This document shows, piece by piece, positions 35,593 to 45,309 of a DNA stretch of 64,000 nt. The DNA is from Stutzerimonas kunmingensis. Its GTDB lineage: Bacteria; Pseudomonadota; Gammaproteobacteria; Pseudomonadales; Pseudomonadaceae. The notes beneath the pieces were generated by a model that had not been told where the DNA came from, did no database searches, and was given only the letters and a program-made list of their open reading frames with translations. The translations under genes were made by a program, and so were the position numbers. The first letter of the stretch is position 1. Each line of letters begins with the position of its first letter. The DNA lies in the NCBI RefSeq assembly GCF_014764705.1, contig NZ_JACXXG010000002.1, positions 62,001-126,000 of the forward strand, written 5' to 3'.

Positions 35593-36495
35593 ATGCCCGT
35601 TCGTTATTCCCGTTGGCGCCTGCTCGTCGCTGTCGTCCTGTTGCTGCTGTTCGTTGCGCTGCTCGTCGCCGGTCGGCTGCTGCATTGGGATGACCAGCTG
35701 CGGCTGTACTGGAGCGAGCGCTCGGTCACTGCCGAACAGCGTGCCGCCGGCATCTGGCTGCCGGACTATGAGCTGGCGCTGGAGACCACGCTGGCCGGGC
35801 TCGAGGACGACGAAACCTCCGGGCTGACCTGGAACCCGCTGACCGGCACGCTGTTCACCGTTACCGGCAAACATCCGCAGCTGATCGAGTTCACCCCGGC
35901 CGGTGTCGTATTGCGGCGCATCGCACTGACCGGCTTCTCCGATCCGGAAGCGGTGGAGGCGCTGGATAATGGCCGCCTGGCGATCGTCGACGAGCGCCGC
36001 CGGCTGGTCGCGGTATTCCGCCTGATGCCGGGCGTGGAAAGCCTGGAGCTGGACGACCTCGCCAGCTATGACCTCGGGTTCGCCGAGGCCGGCAACAAGG
36101 GCTTCGAGGGGCTGGCGTGGAATCCGCATTCGCAACGCCTGCTGCTGGCCAAGGAGCGCGACCCGCAGGGGCTGTTCGAGCTGCCATTCCCCGGCGAGGA
36201 CGGTGCCGTCGGCGCGCTGAAGGCATTGCCCAGCCAGCCGCTGTTGGTGCGCGACCTGTCATCGGTGACGATCGATCCGCGCAGCGGTCATACGCTGCTG
36301 CTCTCGGACGAGTCCCGGCTGCTGGTGGAGCTGGACCTGCAAGGCAAGCCACGCAGCTTCATCGCCTTGTTCGGTGGTCTGAATGGCCTGGTGCAGGGCA
36401 TCGAGCAGGCCGAGGGCGTCGCCATGGACGGCGAAGGCAGCATCTATGTGGTAGGCGAGCCGAACCGCTTCTACGTGTTCAGCCGCAAGCGCTGA
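35593..36495 (+). CDS. SdiA-regulated-domain protein, first copy
   Basis: 300-aa protein with an N-terminal membrane anchor (hydrophobic ~11-30) and a periplasmic beta-propeller of the SdiA-regulated (YjiK-like) family. Diagnostic pieces are GLTWNPLTGTLFTVTG, GFSDPEAVEALDNGRLAIVDERR, GNKGFEGLAWNPHSQRLLLAKER and AEGVAMDGEGSIYVVGEPN. Function unknown; the fold suggests binding or a phytase-like or lactonase-like activity. The start at 35593 has only a weak ribosome-binding site. A paralogue follows after 77 bp. Confidence 0.85.
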   Translation: MPVRYSRWRLLVAVVLLLLFVALLVAGRLLHWDDQLRLYWSERSVTAEQRAAGIWLPDYELALETTLAGLEDDETSGLTWNPLTGTLFTVTGKHPQLIEFTPAGVVLRRIALTGFSDPEAVEALDNGRLAIVDERRRLVAVFRLMPGVESLELDDLASYDLGFAEAGNKGFEGLAWNPHSQRLLLAKERDPQGLFELPFPGEDGAVGALKALPSQPLLVRDLSSVTIDPRSGHTLLLSDESRLLVELDLQGKPRSFIALFGGLNGLVQGIEQAEGVAMDGEGSIYVVGEPNRFYVFSRKR

Positions 36496-36572
36496 GACGT
36501 TGCGCCCGTTAAGCCTGGTGTAAGCCGGGCCCGACACAATCGCGATTTCAGAATTAGAAGAAAGTGGGTGTC

Positions 36573-37469
36573 ATGCGTGCGTTGAAAATCCTTCTGGCTG
36601 CGCTGCTCGGCGTTGCCCTGTTACTGGCCGTGGCGGTCGGTGTTCACTACCGTCTGTTCGAGCGCGGCTGGTTCCACTTCACCCAGTGGCAGCAGGGCGA
36701 GCAGAGCGGCAGCGCCTCGTTGTGGCTGCCGGACTACCGGGTCGCGATCCAGGGCAAGGTCGTTGCCGGTATCGACGATGACCTGTCGGCGCTGACCTTC
36801 GATCCGGATCGCAACAGCCTGATCGCCCTCACCAACGGCGATCCGCACTGGCTGGAACTCAGCCTGGAAGGCGATCTGCTGCGCGCCATTCCGCTGGTCG
36901 GCTTCGGCGATCCGGAGGCCATCGAGTACATCTCCGAAGGCGTCTACGTGATCAGCGATGAACGCCTGCAGCGGTTGCTGCGCGTCGAGGTCAATGAGCA
37001 GACGAGCGTCATCGATGCCGAGCAGGCGCAACAGCTGTCGCTGGGGATCGACCTCAACGGCAACAAGGGCTTCGAGGGGCTCGCCTACGATACGGCGGGC
37101 CAGCGCCTGTACGTCGCGAAGGAGCGCAACCCGGTGCGCATCTACGAGATATCCGGCTTTCCGTTTGCCGAGCCGACGCCTTCGGTGCATATCAGTGAGC
37201 ACCAGGCGCGACTGTTCGTGCGCGACCTTTCCAGCCTGCAGTTCGACGAGCAGACCGGCCACTTGCTGGCGCTTTCCGACGAGTCGCGCCTGGTGGTCGA
37301 GCTGGACGCCGATGGCCAGCCGCTCAGCAGCCTGTCGCTGAGCGCGGGCCGGCACGGGTTGGAGCGGGACGTGCCGCAGGCGGAGGGGATGGCGATGGGA
37401 CCGGACGGCACGCTCTATCTGGTCAGCGAGCCGAACCTGTTCTACGTGTTTCGCAAACCGGCCAGGTGA
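36573..37469 (+). CDS. SdiA-regulated-domain protein, second copy
   Basis: 298-aa paralogue of the preceding gene with the same layout: membrane anchor ~4-24 and propeller with LTFDPDRNSLIALTNGD, GFGDPEAIEYISEGVYVISDER, GNKGFEGLAYDTAGQRLYVAKER and AEGMAMGPDGTLYLVSEPN. Both copies share WLPDY early in the mature part. The repeated diagnostic blocks show an old tandem duplication that has since diverged. The ATG at 36573 is favoured over the GTG at 36564. Its stop codon lies within a 13-bp hairpin. Function unknown. Confidence 0.85.
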   Translation: MRALKILLAALLGVALLLAVAVGVHYRLFERGWFHFTQWQQGEQSGSASLWLPDYRVAIQGKVVAGIDDDLSALTFDPDRNSLIALTNGDPHWLELSLEGDLLRAIPLVGFGDPEAIEYISEGVYVISDERLQRLLRVEVNEQTSVIDAEQAQQLSLGIDLNGNKGFEGLAYDTAGQRLYVAKERNPVRIYEISGFPFAEPTPSVHISEHQARLFVRDLSSLQFDEQTGHLLALSDESRLVVELDADGQPLSSLSLSAGRHGLERDVPQAEGMAMGPDGTLYLVSEPNLFYVFRKPAR

Positions 37470-37495
37470 TCGGACGACCAGCCGATCACCTGGCA
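37462..37495. terminator. perfect hairpin between convergent genes
   Basis: 13-bp perfect inverted repeat: GCCAGGTGATCGG (37462-37474) and CCGATCACCTGGC (37483-37495), with an 8-nt loop. It covers the stop codon of the SdiA-regulated paralogue and lies just past the DUF1508 gene on the other strand. No T-run on either strand; probably a bidirectional terminator or RNA-end stabiliser. Confidence 0.5.
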
Positions 37496-37502
37496 CCAGC
37501 GA

Positions 37503-37850
37503 TCAGGCGACCGGCGAGGCGCTTTCGTCCTGCAGGGCGGCATTCGGTGCGTGGCGTAGTACCGAGTCGCAACCCTGCTCGGCACTGTGCAGGCTGGCGT
37601 ACATCTGACTCTGGCCGATGACCTGCCCGTTGGTTGCCTTGAGCACGAAAAAGTACTTGCCGTTGCTCGACTCCTTGACCTCGAACGCACCTTCGCGCAC
37701 CGCGTTCTTGCGCACCGAATCGATGCCGTTGAGCGCCGAGGCATGGGCCTTGTACTGCTCGCTGGACAGGATGACCTGACCGTTGCCGGCCAGAAGATTG
37801 AAATGGAACTGGCCGTTGCTGGATTTCTTCAACTGGAATTTGCCGGACAT
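37503..37850 (-). CDS. DUF1508 (YegP) family protein
   Basis: 115-aa cytoplasmic protein with two DUF1508 repeats: GKFQLKKSSNGQFHFNLLA with GIDSVRKNA, and GAFEVKESSNGKYFFVLKA with GCDSVLRHA. Each is a ~48-residue beta-alpha unit with the pattern F-x-x-K-x-S-x-N-G. Family members include E. coli YegP; the role is unknown. The gene is convergent with the SdiA-regulated pair and 99 bp from the rpiA stop on the same strand, downstream of it. Confidence 0.9.
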   Translation of the reverse strand: MSGKFQLKKSSNGQFHFNLLAGNGQVILSSEQYKAHASALNGIDSVRKNAVREGAFEVKESSNGKYFFVLKATNGQVIGQSQMYASLHSAEQGCDSVLRHAPNAALQDESASPVA

Positions 37851-37949
37851 GGCGACACCTCCTGTGATGAGCTGCGGCGGACTCGTCGCAGCGCACCTAA
37901 AGCGTAGTCGCCAGTTCGGCGTCGCGCCGTTGCGCTTCGCCGCGGCGGA

Positions 37950-38621
37950 TCAGCGCTTGAGTGTCTGCACGCCGTCCTTGGTGCCGAGCAGTAGCAAATC
38001 CGCCGGGCGCATGGCGAACAGGCCGTTACAGACCACGCCGACGATGTCGTTGATCTTGCCTTCCAGTTCCGGCGCGAAGCCGATCATCAGGTTGTGCACG
38101 TCGAGGATGACGTTGCCGTTGTCGGTGACCACGCCGTCGCGGTAGACCGGGTCGCCGCCGAGCTTGACCAGCTCGCGGGCAACATGACTGCGCGCCATCG
38201 GGATGACTTCCACCGGCAGCGGGAAGGCGCCCAGCTGCCCGACCAGCTTGCTGCCGTCGGCGATGCAGATGAAGGTCTTGGCTACCGCGGCGACGATCTT
38301 CTCGCGGGTGAGTGCCGCGCCGCCGCCCTTGATCAGCTCCAGGTGCTTGTTCGCCTCGTCGGCGCCGTCGACGTAGAACTCCAGTTCGCTCACCGAGTTC
38401 AGGTTGTAGACCGGGATGCCGTGCTGCTTCAGGCGCTCGGCGGTGGCTTCGGAGCTGGCCACGGCGCCGTCGAAGAAGCCCTTGTGCTTGGCCAGCAGGT
38501 CGATGAAGAAGTTGGCGGTGGAGCCAGTGCCGACGCCAATGATGCTGCGATCGCTGAGGTGCGGGACGATATGGTCGACGGCGGCCTGGGCGACGGCCTG
38601 CTTGAGCTGATCCTGGGTCAT
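37950..38621 (-). CDS. rpiA: ribose-5-phosphate isomerase A
   Basis: 223-aa cytoplasmic enzyme that interconverts ribose 5-phosphate and ribulose 5-phosphate in the pentose phosphate pathway. Clear family motifs: [18 protein letters not shown] (phosphate binding), [23 protein letters not shown] with the catalytic acids, [17 protein letters not shown] and a final [19 protein letters not shown]. The ATG at 38621 (MTQDQL) is the family start; the reading frame extends further upstream without support. Divergent from ilvA, as in P. aeruginosa. Confidence 0.96.
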   Translation of the reverse strand: MTQDQLKQAVAQAAVDHIVPHLSDRSIIGVGTGSTANFFIDLLAKHKGFFDGAVASSEATAERLKQHGIPVYNLNSVSELEFYVDGADEANKHLELIKGGGAALTREKIVAAVAKTFICIADGSKLVGQLGAFPLPVEVIPMARSHVARELVKLGGDPVYRDGVVTDNGNVILDVHNLMIGFAPELEGKINDIVGVVCNGLFAMRPADLLLLGTKDGVQTLKR

Positions 38622-38779
38622 GGCGGGAATCCGGGCGGGAAAGACGAAGGCTCGGATTATAGCCCTCTGCCGGCGGCGGGTCTTGTCATGCCGAAGCCGT
38701 GGTGGATTGCCGGTGGTCGCCGGGGGCGTGCGGGGGGTAGACTCCTCGTTCCCTCGCAATGCCTGCCAAGACAGCCAGA

Positions 38780-40294
38780 ATGCTCGAACATTACGTCAAG
38801 AAGATCCTCACTTCCCGCGTCTACGACGTCGCCATCGAAACCCCGCTGCAGCCAGCCCGCCAGCTTTCCGAGCGAATCGGCAACCAGATTCTGCTCAAGC
38901 GCGAGGATCTGCAGCCGGTGTTCTCCTTCAAGGTCCGCGGCGCCTACAACAAGCTGGCGCAGCTGTCCGCCGAGGAGCTGGCACGTGGCGTGGTCACGGC
39001 ATCGGCTGGCAATCACGCCCAAGGTGTTGCGCTGGCGGCCAAGCAGCTGGGGATCAAGGCCACCATCGTCATGCCGCGCACCACGCCGGAGCTGAAGGTG
39101 CAGGGCGTACGCGCCCGCGGCGGCAAGGTGGTGCTGCACGGTGATGCCTTCCCCGAGGCGCTGGCCTATTCGCTGAAGCTGGTGGAAGAGAAGGGCTACG
39201 TTTATATCCACCCTTACGACGATCCCGATGTGATCGCCGGACAGGGCACCGTGGCAATGGAAATCCTTCGTCAGCACCAGGGGCCGATCGACGCGATCTT
39301 CGTCCCGGTCGGCGGTGGTGGTCTGGTGGCCGGTATCGCCGCCTACGTGAAATACCTCTATCCGCAGACCAAGGTGATCGGCGTCGAGCCGGACGACTCC
39401 AACTGCCTGCAGGCGGCGATGGCGGCGGGTGAGCGGGTGGTGCTGGAGCAGGTCGGACTGTTCGCCGACGGCGTGGCGGTGGCGCAGATCGGTCAGCACA
39501 CCTTCGAGATCTGCCGGCACTATGTCGATGAGGTCATCACCGTCAGCACCGACGAGATCTGCGCGGCGATCAAGGATATCTACGACGACACCCGCTCGAT
39601 CACCGAACCGGCCGGTGCGTTGTCCGTCGCGGGGATCAAGAAGTACGTCGAGCGCGAGGGTGTCAGTGGCCAGGTGCTGGTCGGCATCGATTCCGGCGCC
39701 AACGTCAATTTCGACCGCCTGCGCCACGTCGCCGAGCGCGCCGAGCTGGGCGAGAAGCGCGAGGCGATCATCGCCGTCACCATTCCCGAGCAGCCGGGCA
39801 GCTTCAAGGCTTTCTGCGAGGCGATCGGCAAGCGCCAGATCACCGAATTCAACTATCGCTACCACACCGACCGCGAGGCGCACATCTTCGTCGGTGTGCA
39901 AACGCATCCGGAAAACGACCCGCGCGCCGCGTTGGTGCAGGGGCTGCGCGACAAGGGCTTCCCGGTGCTCGATCTGACCGATAACGAACTGGCCAAGCTA
40001 CACACGCGGCACATGGTCGGCGGCCATGCGGTCGGGGTCAGCAACGAGATGGTGCTGCGCTTCGAATTTCCCGAGCGGCCGGGTGCACTGTTCAACTTTC
40101 TCAACAAGCTCGGCGGGCGCTGGAACATCTCGATGTTCCATTACCGCAACCATGGTGCCGCCGACGGCCGGGTAGTTGCGGGGCTGCAGGTGCCGGCCGA
40201 CGAGCGCCATCTGGTACCGGCCGCGCTGGACAAGATCGGCTACCGCTACTGGGACGAAAGCGAGAATCCGGCTTACAAGCTGTTTCTCGGCTGA
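38780..40294 (+). CDS. ilvA: threonine ammonia-lyase (biosynthetic threonine deaminase)
   Basis: 504-aa PLP enzyme converting threonine to 2-oxobutyrate, the first step of isoleucine synthesis. The PLP lysine is Lys51 in [10 protein letters not shown], with [14 protein letters not shown] and the glycine loop [16 protein letters not shown] behind it. Two ACT-like regulatory domains fill the C-terminus ([20 protein letters not shown] and [16 protein letters not shown]), the site of isoleucine inhibition and valine activation in the family. Start: ATG at 38780 (MLEHYVKK) fits family length; an ATG at 38759 adds seven residues. Divergent from rpiA. Confidence 0.96.
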   Translation: MLEHYVKKILTSRVYDVAIETPLQPARQLSERIGNQILLKREDLQPVFSFKVRGAYNKLAQLSAEELARGVVTASAGNHAQGVALAAKQLGIKATIVMPRTTPELKVQGVRARGGKVVLHGDAFPEALAYSLKLVEEKGYVYIHPYDDPDVIAGQGTVAMEILRQHQGPIDAIFVPVGGGGLVAGIAAYVKYLYPQTKVIGVEPDDSNCLQAAMAAGERVVLEQVGLFADGVAVAQIGQHTFEICRHYVDEVITVSTDEICAAIKDIYDDTRSITEPAGALSVAGIKKYVEREGVSGQVLVGIDSGANVNFDRLRHVAERAELGEKREAIIAVTIPEQPGSFKAFCEAIGKRQITEFNYRYHTDREAHIFVGVQTHPENDPRAALVQGLRDKGFPVLDLTDNELAKLHTRHMVGGHAVGVSNEMVLRFEFPERPGALFNFLNKLGGRWNISMFHYRNHGAADGRVVAGLQVPADERHLVPAALDKIGYRYWDESENPAYKLFLG

Positions 40295-40314
40295 ACTGAC
40301 TTAAAGGATCGCGA

Positions 40315-40743
40315 ATGGAACACTATCTGACCCTACGAATCGTGCATGGCGCCACCGCGGTGCTGTTGCTACTGGGTGTGATCGTGCACCTGATCATGCT
40401 GTGGAAAGCCGGCCGCGGCGGCGACGAGGCCGTGCTGCAACGCAAGCTGCAGCGCACCCGCCGACTGTCCTTGCCGCTGCTGGCCGTGATCGGCCTGTCG
40501 CTGCCGGTGACCGGCTGGTGGCTGACACATTTGGCCGGGTGGCCGCTGGGCCAGTTCTGGTTGCTGGCCAGCTCCGTGCTGTTCCTCGTGCTGATCCCGC
40601 TGGTTCTGCTGCTGGCCGGGCGTCTTGCCGCCTGGCAGGCGCCGGGCAACGCCACTGCGGCGCGTAACGCCGGCATCTATGCTGTGCTGGTGCTGGTCGT
40701 GCTGATTGCCATCACCGCCCTGATGGGCGCCAAGCCGGTCTGA
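40315..40743 (+). CDS. small integral membrane protein, DUF2269-like
   Basis: 142-aa inner-membrane protein with four hydrophobic segments (about 7-28, 50-70, 78-100 and 118-138). Histidines in the first helix (RIVHGATAVLLLLGVIVH) and the pattern PVTGWWLTH in the second recall DUF2269/CopD-like membrane proteins that may bind haem. An AAGGA site lies 6 nt before the ATG, 20 nt after the ilvA stop, so it is probably in the ilvA transcript. Function unknown. Confidence 0.7.
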   Translation: MEHYLTLRIVHGATAVLLLLGVIVHLIMLWKAGRGGDEAVLQRKLQRTRRLSLPLLAVIGLSLPVTGWWLTHLAGWPLGQFWLLASSVLFLVLIPLVLLLAGRLAAWQAPGNATAARNAGIYAVLVLVVLIAITALMGAKPV

Positions 40744-40765
40744 TTCGACCGGCTCGGGCATGACT

Positions 40766-40786
40766 GCTGCGCTGGCTCAGCGCAGC
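40766..40786. terminator. hairpin between convergent genes
   Basis: Perfect 8-bp stem GCTGCGCT (40766-40773) / AGCGCAGC (40779-40786) with a 5-nt loop, between the membrane protein gene and the convergent HAD gene, overlapping the 3' end of the latter. There is no T-run, so terminator function is uncertain. Confidence 0.35.
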
Positions 40787-41430
40787 GAGATGATCTGCCA
40801 GCCACGTTCGGTGGCGAAGTCGCGCAGCACCGGGTCCGGATCCACCGCCACTGGGTGAGGGACGCGCTGCAGCAGCGGCAGGTCGTTGCGTGAGTCGCTG
40901 TAGAAATAGGCGTCTTCGAGAGTCTGCTCGGTTTCCGCCAGCCAGCGCTCGATGCGCTGGACCTTGCCTTCCTGGAAGCAGGGGATGTCGGTTAGACGAC
41001 CGGTGTAGCGCCCGTCACGCATCTCGCATTCGGTCGCCAGCAGGGTATCGACGCCCAGGCGTGCAGCGATCGGCCCGGTGATGAAGCGATTGGTGGCGGT
41101 GATGATCACCACCTTGTCGCCCGCCTCCAGATGCTGGCGTAGCAGGGCCTCGCCCTTGCTCAGCACGATGGGCTCGATGAAATCCTGCATGAATTCGTCG
41201 TGCCACTGCTGCAGCTGCACCATCTCGCTGCGGCCGAGCAGTTCCTGGCAGAAATTCTGATAGGCGTGCACGTCGAGATTGCCGGCCAGGTAATCCTGAT
41301 AGAAGGCGTCGTTGCGCGCCTTGTACTGGGTCGGATCGACGATGCCGCGCTGGCAGAGGTATTCGCCCCAGGCGTGGTCGCTGTCACCGGCCAGCAGGGT
41401 GTTGTCGAGATCGAATAGAGCCAGGCGCAC
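40777..41430 (-). CDS. HAD-superfamily phosphatase, SerB-like subclass
   Basis: 217-aa cytoplasmic hydrolase of the HAD-IB group. Catalytic motifs: DLDNTL (residues 7-12), the Ser/Thr motif in VVIITATN, the Lys/Arg region, and a final [10 protein letters not shown] helical cap lies between. It starts at a GTG (41430) with GAGGA 8 nt upstream. Its position beside rppH and ptsP matches P. aeruginosa PA0335, for which I recall a histidinol-phosphatase role; I rate that as possible, with phosphoserine phosphatase-like activity the alternative. Confidence 0.85.
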   Translation of the reverse strand: MRLALFDLDNTLLAGDSDHAWGEYLCQRGIVDPTQYKARNDAFYQDYLAGNLDVHAYQNFCQELLGRSEMVQLQQWHDEFMQDFIEPIVLSKGEALLRQHLEAGDKVVIITATNRFITGPIAARLGVDTLLATECEMRDGRYTGRLTDIPCFQEGKVQRIERWLAETEQTLEDAYFYSDSRNDLPLLQRVPHPVAVDPDPVLRDFATERGWQIISLR

Positions 41431-41613
41431 GGATGTTTTCCTCGATGATGGTCAGGGCAGCCCCAAGCATACCGGTTGCAGCGCCTTGCGCGCAGCCTCG
41501 GGCGGCCCCTCGCCGAGCGCGCGGGTACGTGCCGAACGGCGGCTTGCCGTGCTTTCGGCTTATCGCGGTTTTGTGGAACAATGCCGCGACATGCGTCTGC
41601 GAGGTTGTATGCC

Positions 41614-42093
41614 GTGATCGACTCCGATGGTTTTCGCCCGAACGTCGGCATCATCCTGACCAACGATGTCGGTCAGGTGCTGTGGGCCAGGCGGATCAAT
41701 CAGGATGCCTGGCAGTTCCCGCAAGGCGGGATCAATGCCCGTGAAACGCCGGAAGAAGCCCTGTTTCGCGAACTCAACGAAGAAGTCGGCCTGGAAGAGC
41801 AGGATGTGAAGATCCTCGCCTGCACCCGTGGCTGGTTGCGCTATCGTCTGCCGCAACGCCTGGTGCGTACCCATAGCCAGCCGCTGTGCATCGGACAGAA
41901 ACAGAAGTGGTTCCTGCTGCGCCTGACCAGTGCCGAAGAGCGTGTACGCATGGACCTGACCGGCAAACCGGAGTTCGATGGCTGGCGCTGGGTCAGCTAC
42001 TGGTATCCGCTGGGACAGGTGGTCACCTTCAAGCGCGAGGTCTATCGTCGCGCACTTAAAGAGCTCGCACCGCGTCTACCGGTGCGGGACTGA
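41614..42093 (+). CDS. rppH: RNA 5'-pyrophosphohydrolase
   Basis: 159-aa Nudix enzyme that removes pyrophosphate from the 5' end of mRNAs and so starts RNase E-dependent decay. The opening [16 protein letters not shown] is diagnostic for RppH, and the Nudix box runs [20 protein letters not shown] (20 residues, with the REx2E core). Starts with GTG at 41614 (GAGG 9 nt upstream), and I see no better in-frame ATG. Followed by ptsP after 24 bp; the pair is conserved in gammaproteobacteria. Confidence 0.95.
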   Translation: MIDSDGFRPNVGIILTNDVGQVLWARRINQDAWQFPQGGINARETPEEALFRELNEEVGLEEQDVKILACTRGWLRYRLPQRLVRTHSQPLCIGQKQKWFLLRLTSAEERVRMDLTGKPEFDGWRWVSYWYPLGQVVTFKREVYRRALKELAPRLPVRD

Positions 42094-42117
42094 TATTCGG
42101 GGAGAAAGCCTCTGAGC

Positions 42118-44388
42118 ATGCTCGGCACGCTGCGCAAGATTGTCCAGGAAGTGAATGCCGCCAAGGACCTCAAGGCGGCGTTGGGCATCATCGTGCTGAG
42201 AGTCAGGGAGGCCATGGGTAGCCAGGTCTGCTCGGTCTATCTGCTCGATCCGGAAACCGAACGCTTCGTCCTGATGGCCACCGAAGGCCTCAACAAGCGC
42301 GCCATCGGCAAGGTCAGCATGGCGCCCAACGAAGGCCTGGTCGGCCTGGTCGGCACCCGCGAAGAGCCGCTCAACCTCGAACACGCCTCCGAACACCCAC
42401 GCTATCGCTACTTCGCCGAAACCGGCGAGGAACGCTATGCCTCCTTTCTCGGTGCGCCGATCATCCACCACCGTCGGGTGATGGGCGTACTGGTCATCCA
42501 GCAGAAGGAACGCCGCCAGTTCGACGAGGGTGAAGAAGCCTTCCTCGTCACCATGAGCGCGCAGCTTGCCGGTGTTATCGCCCATGCCGAGGCGACCGGT
42601 TCGATCCGCGGGCTTGGCCGGCAAGGCAAGGGCATCCAGGAAACCCGCTTCATCGGCATTCCGGGTGCGCCAGGCGCCGGCGTCGGCACCGCCGTGGTGG
42701 TGCTGCCGCCGGCTGATCTGGATGTGGTGCCGGACAAGAACATCGACAACATCGATGCCGAGCTGACGCTCTTCGAAGCTGCGCTGGAGGCTGTGCGCGC
42801 CGACATGCGCACTCTCTCGGAAAAGCTCGCCACGCAGATGCGTAAGGAAGAGCGCGCGCTGTTCGACGTATACCTGATGATGCTCGACGACTCCGCCTTG
42901 GGCGGCGAAGTGACCAAGGTCATCCGTACCGGCCAGTGGGCGCAGGGCGCGCTGCGCCAGGTGGTCAGCGAGCACGTGCGGCGCTTCGAGATGATGGACG
43001 ACGCCTACCTCCGCGAGCGCGCATCGGACGTCAAGGACATCGGCCGGCGCCTGCTTTCCTACCTGCAGGAGGCGCGTCAGCAGACGCTGACCTATCCCGA
43101 CAAGACCATTCTGGTCAGTGAGGAGCTCTCGCCGGCGATGCTCGGCGAGGTGCCAGAGGGCAAGCTGGTGGGCATGGTTTCGGTGCTCGGCTCGAGCAAC
43201 TCCCACGTCGCCATTCTCGCCCGTGCCATGGGCATTCCGACGGTGATGGGCGCGGTCGACCTGCCGTATTCCAAGGTCGACGGCATCGAGCTGATCATCG
43301 ACGGCTATCGCGGCGAGATCATCACCAACCCGGGCAAGGTCCTGCGCGAGCAGTATGAAGTGCTGGCCGAGCAGGAGCGCCAGCTCTCCGCCGGGCTCGA
43401 CGTGCTGCGCGAGCTGCCGTGCGAGACCACCGACGGTCATCGCATTCCGCTGTGGGTGAATACCGGCCTGCTCGCCGATGTGGTGCGCGCGCAGGAGCGC
43501 GGCGCCGAGGGCGTCGGCCTGTATCGCACCGAAGTGCCGTTCATGATCAAGGAGCGCTTCCCAAGCGAGAAGGAGCAGATGGCGATCTACCGCGAGCAGC
43601 TGGAAGCCTTCCATCCGCTGCCGGTAACCATGCGCAGCCTCGACATCGGCGGCGACAAGTGCCTGCCGTACTTCCCGATCAAGGAAGAAAACCCGTTCCT
43701 CGGCTGGCGCGGTATCCGCGTCACCCTCGACCACCCCGAGATCTTCCTGCTGCAGACCCGCGCCATGCTCAAGGCCAGCGCCGGGCTGAACAACCTGCGC
43801 ATCCTCTTGCCGATGATTTCCGGCATCCGCGAACTGGAAGAGGCGCTGCATCTGATTCACCGTGCCTGGTGCGAGGTGCGCGACGAGGGGCTGGACGTGA
43901 TCATGCCGCCGGTCGGCGTCATGATCGAAGTGCCGGCGGCGGTCTACCTGACGCGCGAGCTGGCGCGCATGGTGGACTTCATCTCGGTCGGCTCGAACGA
44001 CCTCACGCAGTACCTGCTGGCGGTGGATCGCAACAATCCGCGGGTCGCCGATCTCTACGACTATCTGCATCCGGCCGTGCTCGAAGCGCTGCAGCGTGTG
44101 GTCAAGGAAGCCCATGGCGAGGGCAAGCCGGTGAGCATCTGCGGCGAGATGGCGGGCGACCCGGCGGCGGCCATGCTGTTGCTGGCGATGGGCTTCGACA
44201 GCCTGTCGATGAACGCCACCAACCTGCCCAAGGTGAAATGGCTGCTGCGTCAGATCAGCATGGATACTGCTCAGCAGCTGCTGGCGCGGGTCATGCTGCT
44301 GGACAGCCCGCAGGTCATTCACAGCACGGTCCAGCTGACCTTGCGCAACCTCGGCCTGAGCAAGCTGATCAACCCGTCCGCCGTCTGA
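42118..44388 (+). CDS. ptsP: phosphoenolpyruvate-protein phosphotransferase PtsP (EI-Ntr)
   Basis: 756-aa enzyme I of the nitrogen-related phosphotransferase system: takes phosphate from PEP and passes it to NPr (PtsO) and EIIA-Ntr (PtsN). An N-terminal GAF domain (about 5-160, VCSVYLLDPETERFVLMA) is followed by the EI domains. The phosphorylated histidine is His363 in GSSNSHVAILARAMGIPTVMG's first part, and the PEP-binding domain shows GVGLYRTEVPFM, FISVGSNDLTQYLLAVDRNN and ICGEMAGDP. Length matches Pseudomonas PtsP. It sits 24 bp after rppH. Confidence 0.95.
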   Translation: MLGTLRKIVQEVNAAKDLKAALGIIVLRVREAMGSQVCSVYLLDPETERFVLMATEGLNKRAIGKVSMAPNEGLVGLVGTREEPLNLEHASEHPRYRYFAETGEERYASFLGAPIIHHRRVMGVLVIQQKERRQFDEGEEAFLVTMSAQLAGVIAHAEATGSIRGLGRQGKGIQETRFIGIPGAPGAGVGTAVVVLPPADLDVVPDKNIDNIDAELTLFEAALEAVRADMRTLSEKLATQMRKEERALFDVYLMMLDDSALGGEVTKVIRTGQWAQGALRQVVSEHVRRFEMMDDAYLRERASDVKDIGRRLLSYLQEARQQTLTYPDKTILVSEELSPAMLGEVPEGKLVGMVSVLGSSNSHVAILARAMGIPTVMGAVDLPYSKVDGIELIIDGYRGEIITNPGKVLREQYEVLAEQERQLSAGLDVLRELPCETTDGHRIPLWVNTGLLADVVRAQERGAEGVGLYRTEVPFMIKERFPSEKEQMAIYREQLEAFHPLPVTMRSLDIGGDKCLPYFPIKEENPFLGWRGIRVTLDHPEIFLLQTRAMLKASAGLNNLRILLPMISGIRELEEALHLIHRAWCEVRDEGLDVIMPPVGVMIEVPAAVYLTRELARMVDFISVGSNDLTQYLLAVDRNNPRVADLYDYLHPAVLEALQRVVKEAHGEGKPVSICGEMAGDPAAAMLLLAMGFDSLSMNATNLPKVKWLLRQISMDTAQQLLARVMLLDSPQVIHSTVQLTLRNLGLSKLINPSAV

Positions 44389-44407
44389 GCAGCCCGCCGC
44401 TCTCCAA

Positions 44408-45163
44408 TCAGCTCGTTGGCGGGTGGCGGTAGCGCACCTCGCCCACTGGGCCGTCCGGGCCGAAACTACGCTCCAGGATGTCCAACGCTCCGTCGGCATG
44501 ACGGATCAGCGCTGTGCTGGCGCGCGTGCCGTACTCCGGGCTGGCGATGAAGATGCTCGACAGCCGCCTTTCCCATTCCAGCGGCACGCCGGTCTGCGGC
44601 AGTTCATGCTCGGCCGCTGGCCTTGGGTCCGCCAGCAGGGCGAGCAGGTTCTCAGGAGTCGCCGGGTCGAGGTTGGTCGCCAGTGCTGCGCGGGCTTTTC
44701 TCAGCTTGGGCCAGGGCGTGTCGAGGCCGGCGTTGGACAGACCGTAGATGCCAGGCTGCAACTCCGTCGCCTCACCGCGGTGTGAGTTCAGATGCCAGAG
44801 TGCCTGCCGATCGCCGACCAGCAGGTTGAAGCCGGCGTAGTCGGCGCAGCGACCGGTCAGCTCGGCGAGGTAGTCGGCCGGCGGCAAGTTTCCGCGCAGG
44901 TACTGTTCCGGCAGCTCGCCGCGCGAACGTGGGCCGATCACCTGGCCGGGTGCGCGAATGTTGGTCAGTGCGGCGAAGCGTCCGCCGGTGGTGACGCCCA
45001 TCCAGGTGCCGCCTGCCTGCAGGTCGCGACCGCCGACGATCCAGGGTGCATCCTCCCAGTGCCCCAGCGGCAGGCTCGGGCGGGCGTGGAACTCGTCGCG
45101 GTTGGCGGCTACCACCAGCGGTTGGGTGTGGCCGGGGCGCCAGGCGAAAACGATCAGGCACAT
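44408..45163 (-). CDS. NRDE family protein (TANGO2-like)
   Basis: 251-aa cytoplasmic protein with the family's namesake motif: MCLIVFAWRPGH at the N-terminus, the NRDE tetrad in VVAANRDEFHARP, and GGRDLQAGGTWMGVT. The second residue, Cys2, could be an N-terminal nucleophile as in Ntn hydrolases. Eukaryotic TANGO2 is linked to haem or lipid handling; the bacterial role is not settled. It is convergent with ptsP and divergent from the TSUP exporter gene. Confidence 0.9.
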   Translation of the reverse strand: MCLIVFAWRPGHTQPLVVAANRDEFHARPSLPLGHWEDAPWIVGGRDLQAGGTWMGVTTGGRFAALTNIRAPGQVIGPRSRGELPEQYLRGNLPPADYLAELTGRCADYAGFNLLVGDRQALWHLNSHRGEATELQPGIYGLSNAGLDTPWPKLRKARAALATNLDPATPENLLALLADPRPAAEHELPQTGVPLEWERRLSSIFIASPEYGTRASTALIRHADGALDILERSFGPDGPVGEVRYRHPPTS

Positions 45164-45309
45164 GGGAAAGCCAAACTATGTCCGGACCGCCAAGAGTACA
45201 GGCGCGGCCGGCGTATGAGCCACCGCCGGGTTTTTCACGCTCAACGTCGGCGCGCGGGGCGGGCGCATTTTCCGCTAACATGCCGCTTTGTTTCGCCGGG
45301 ACGGGGCGC

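Noticed and set aside
42076-44499. 807-codon open frame antisense to ptsP
   Set aside because: A shadow: high GC keeps the opposite strand open. The translation is rich in His, Gln, Arg and Ala without any recognisable domain, whereas the plus-strand PtsP is complete.
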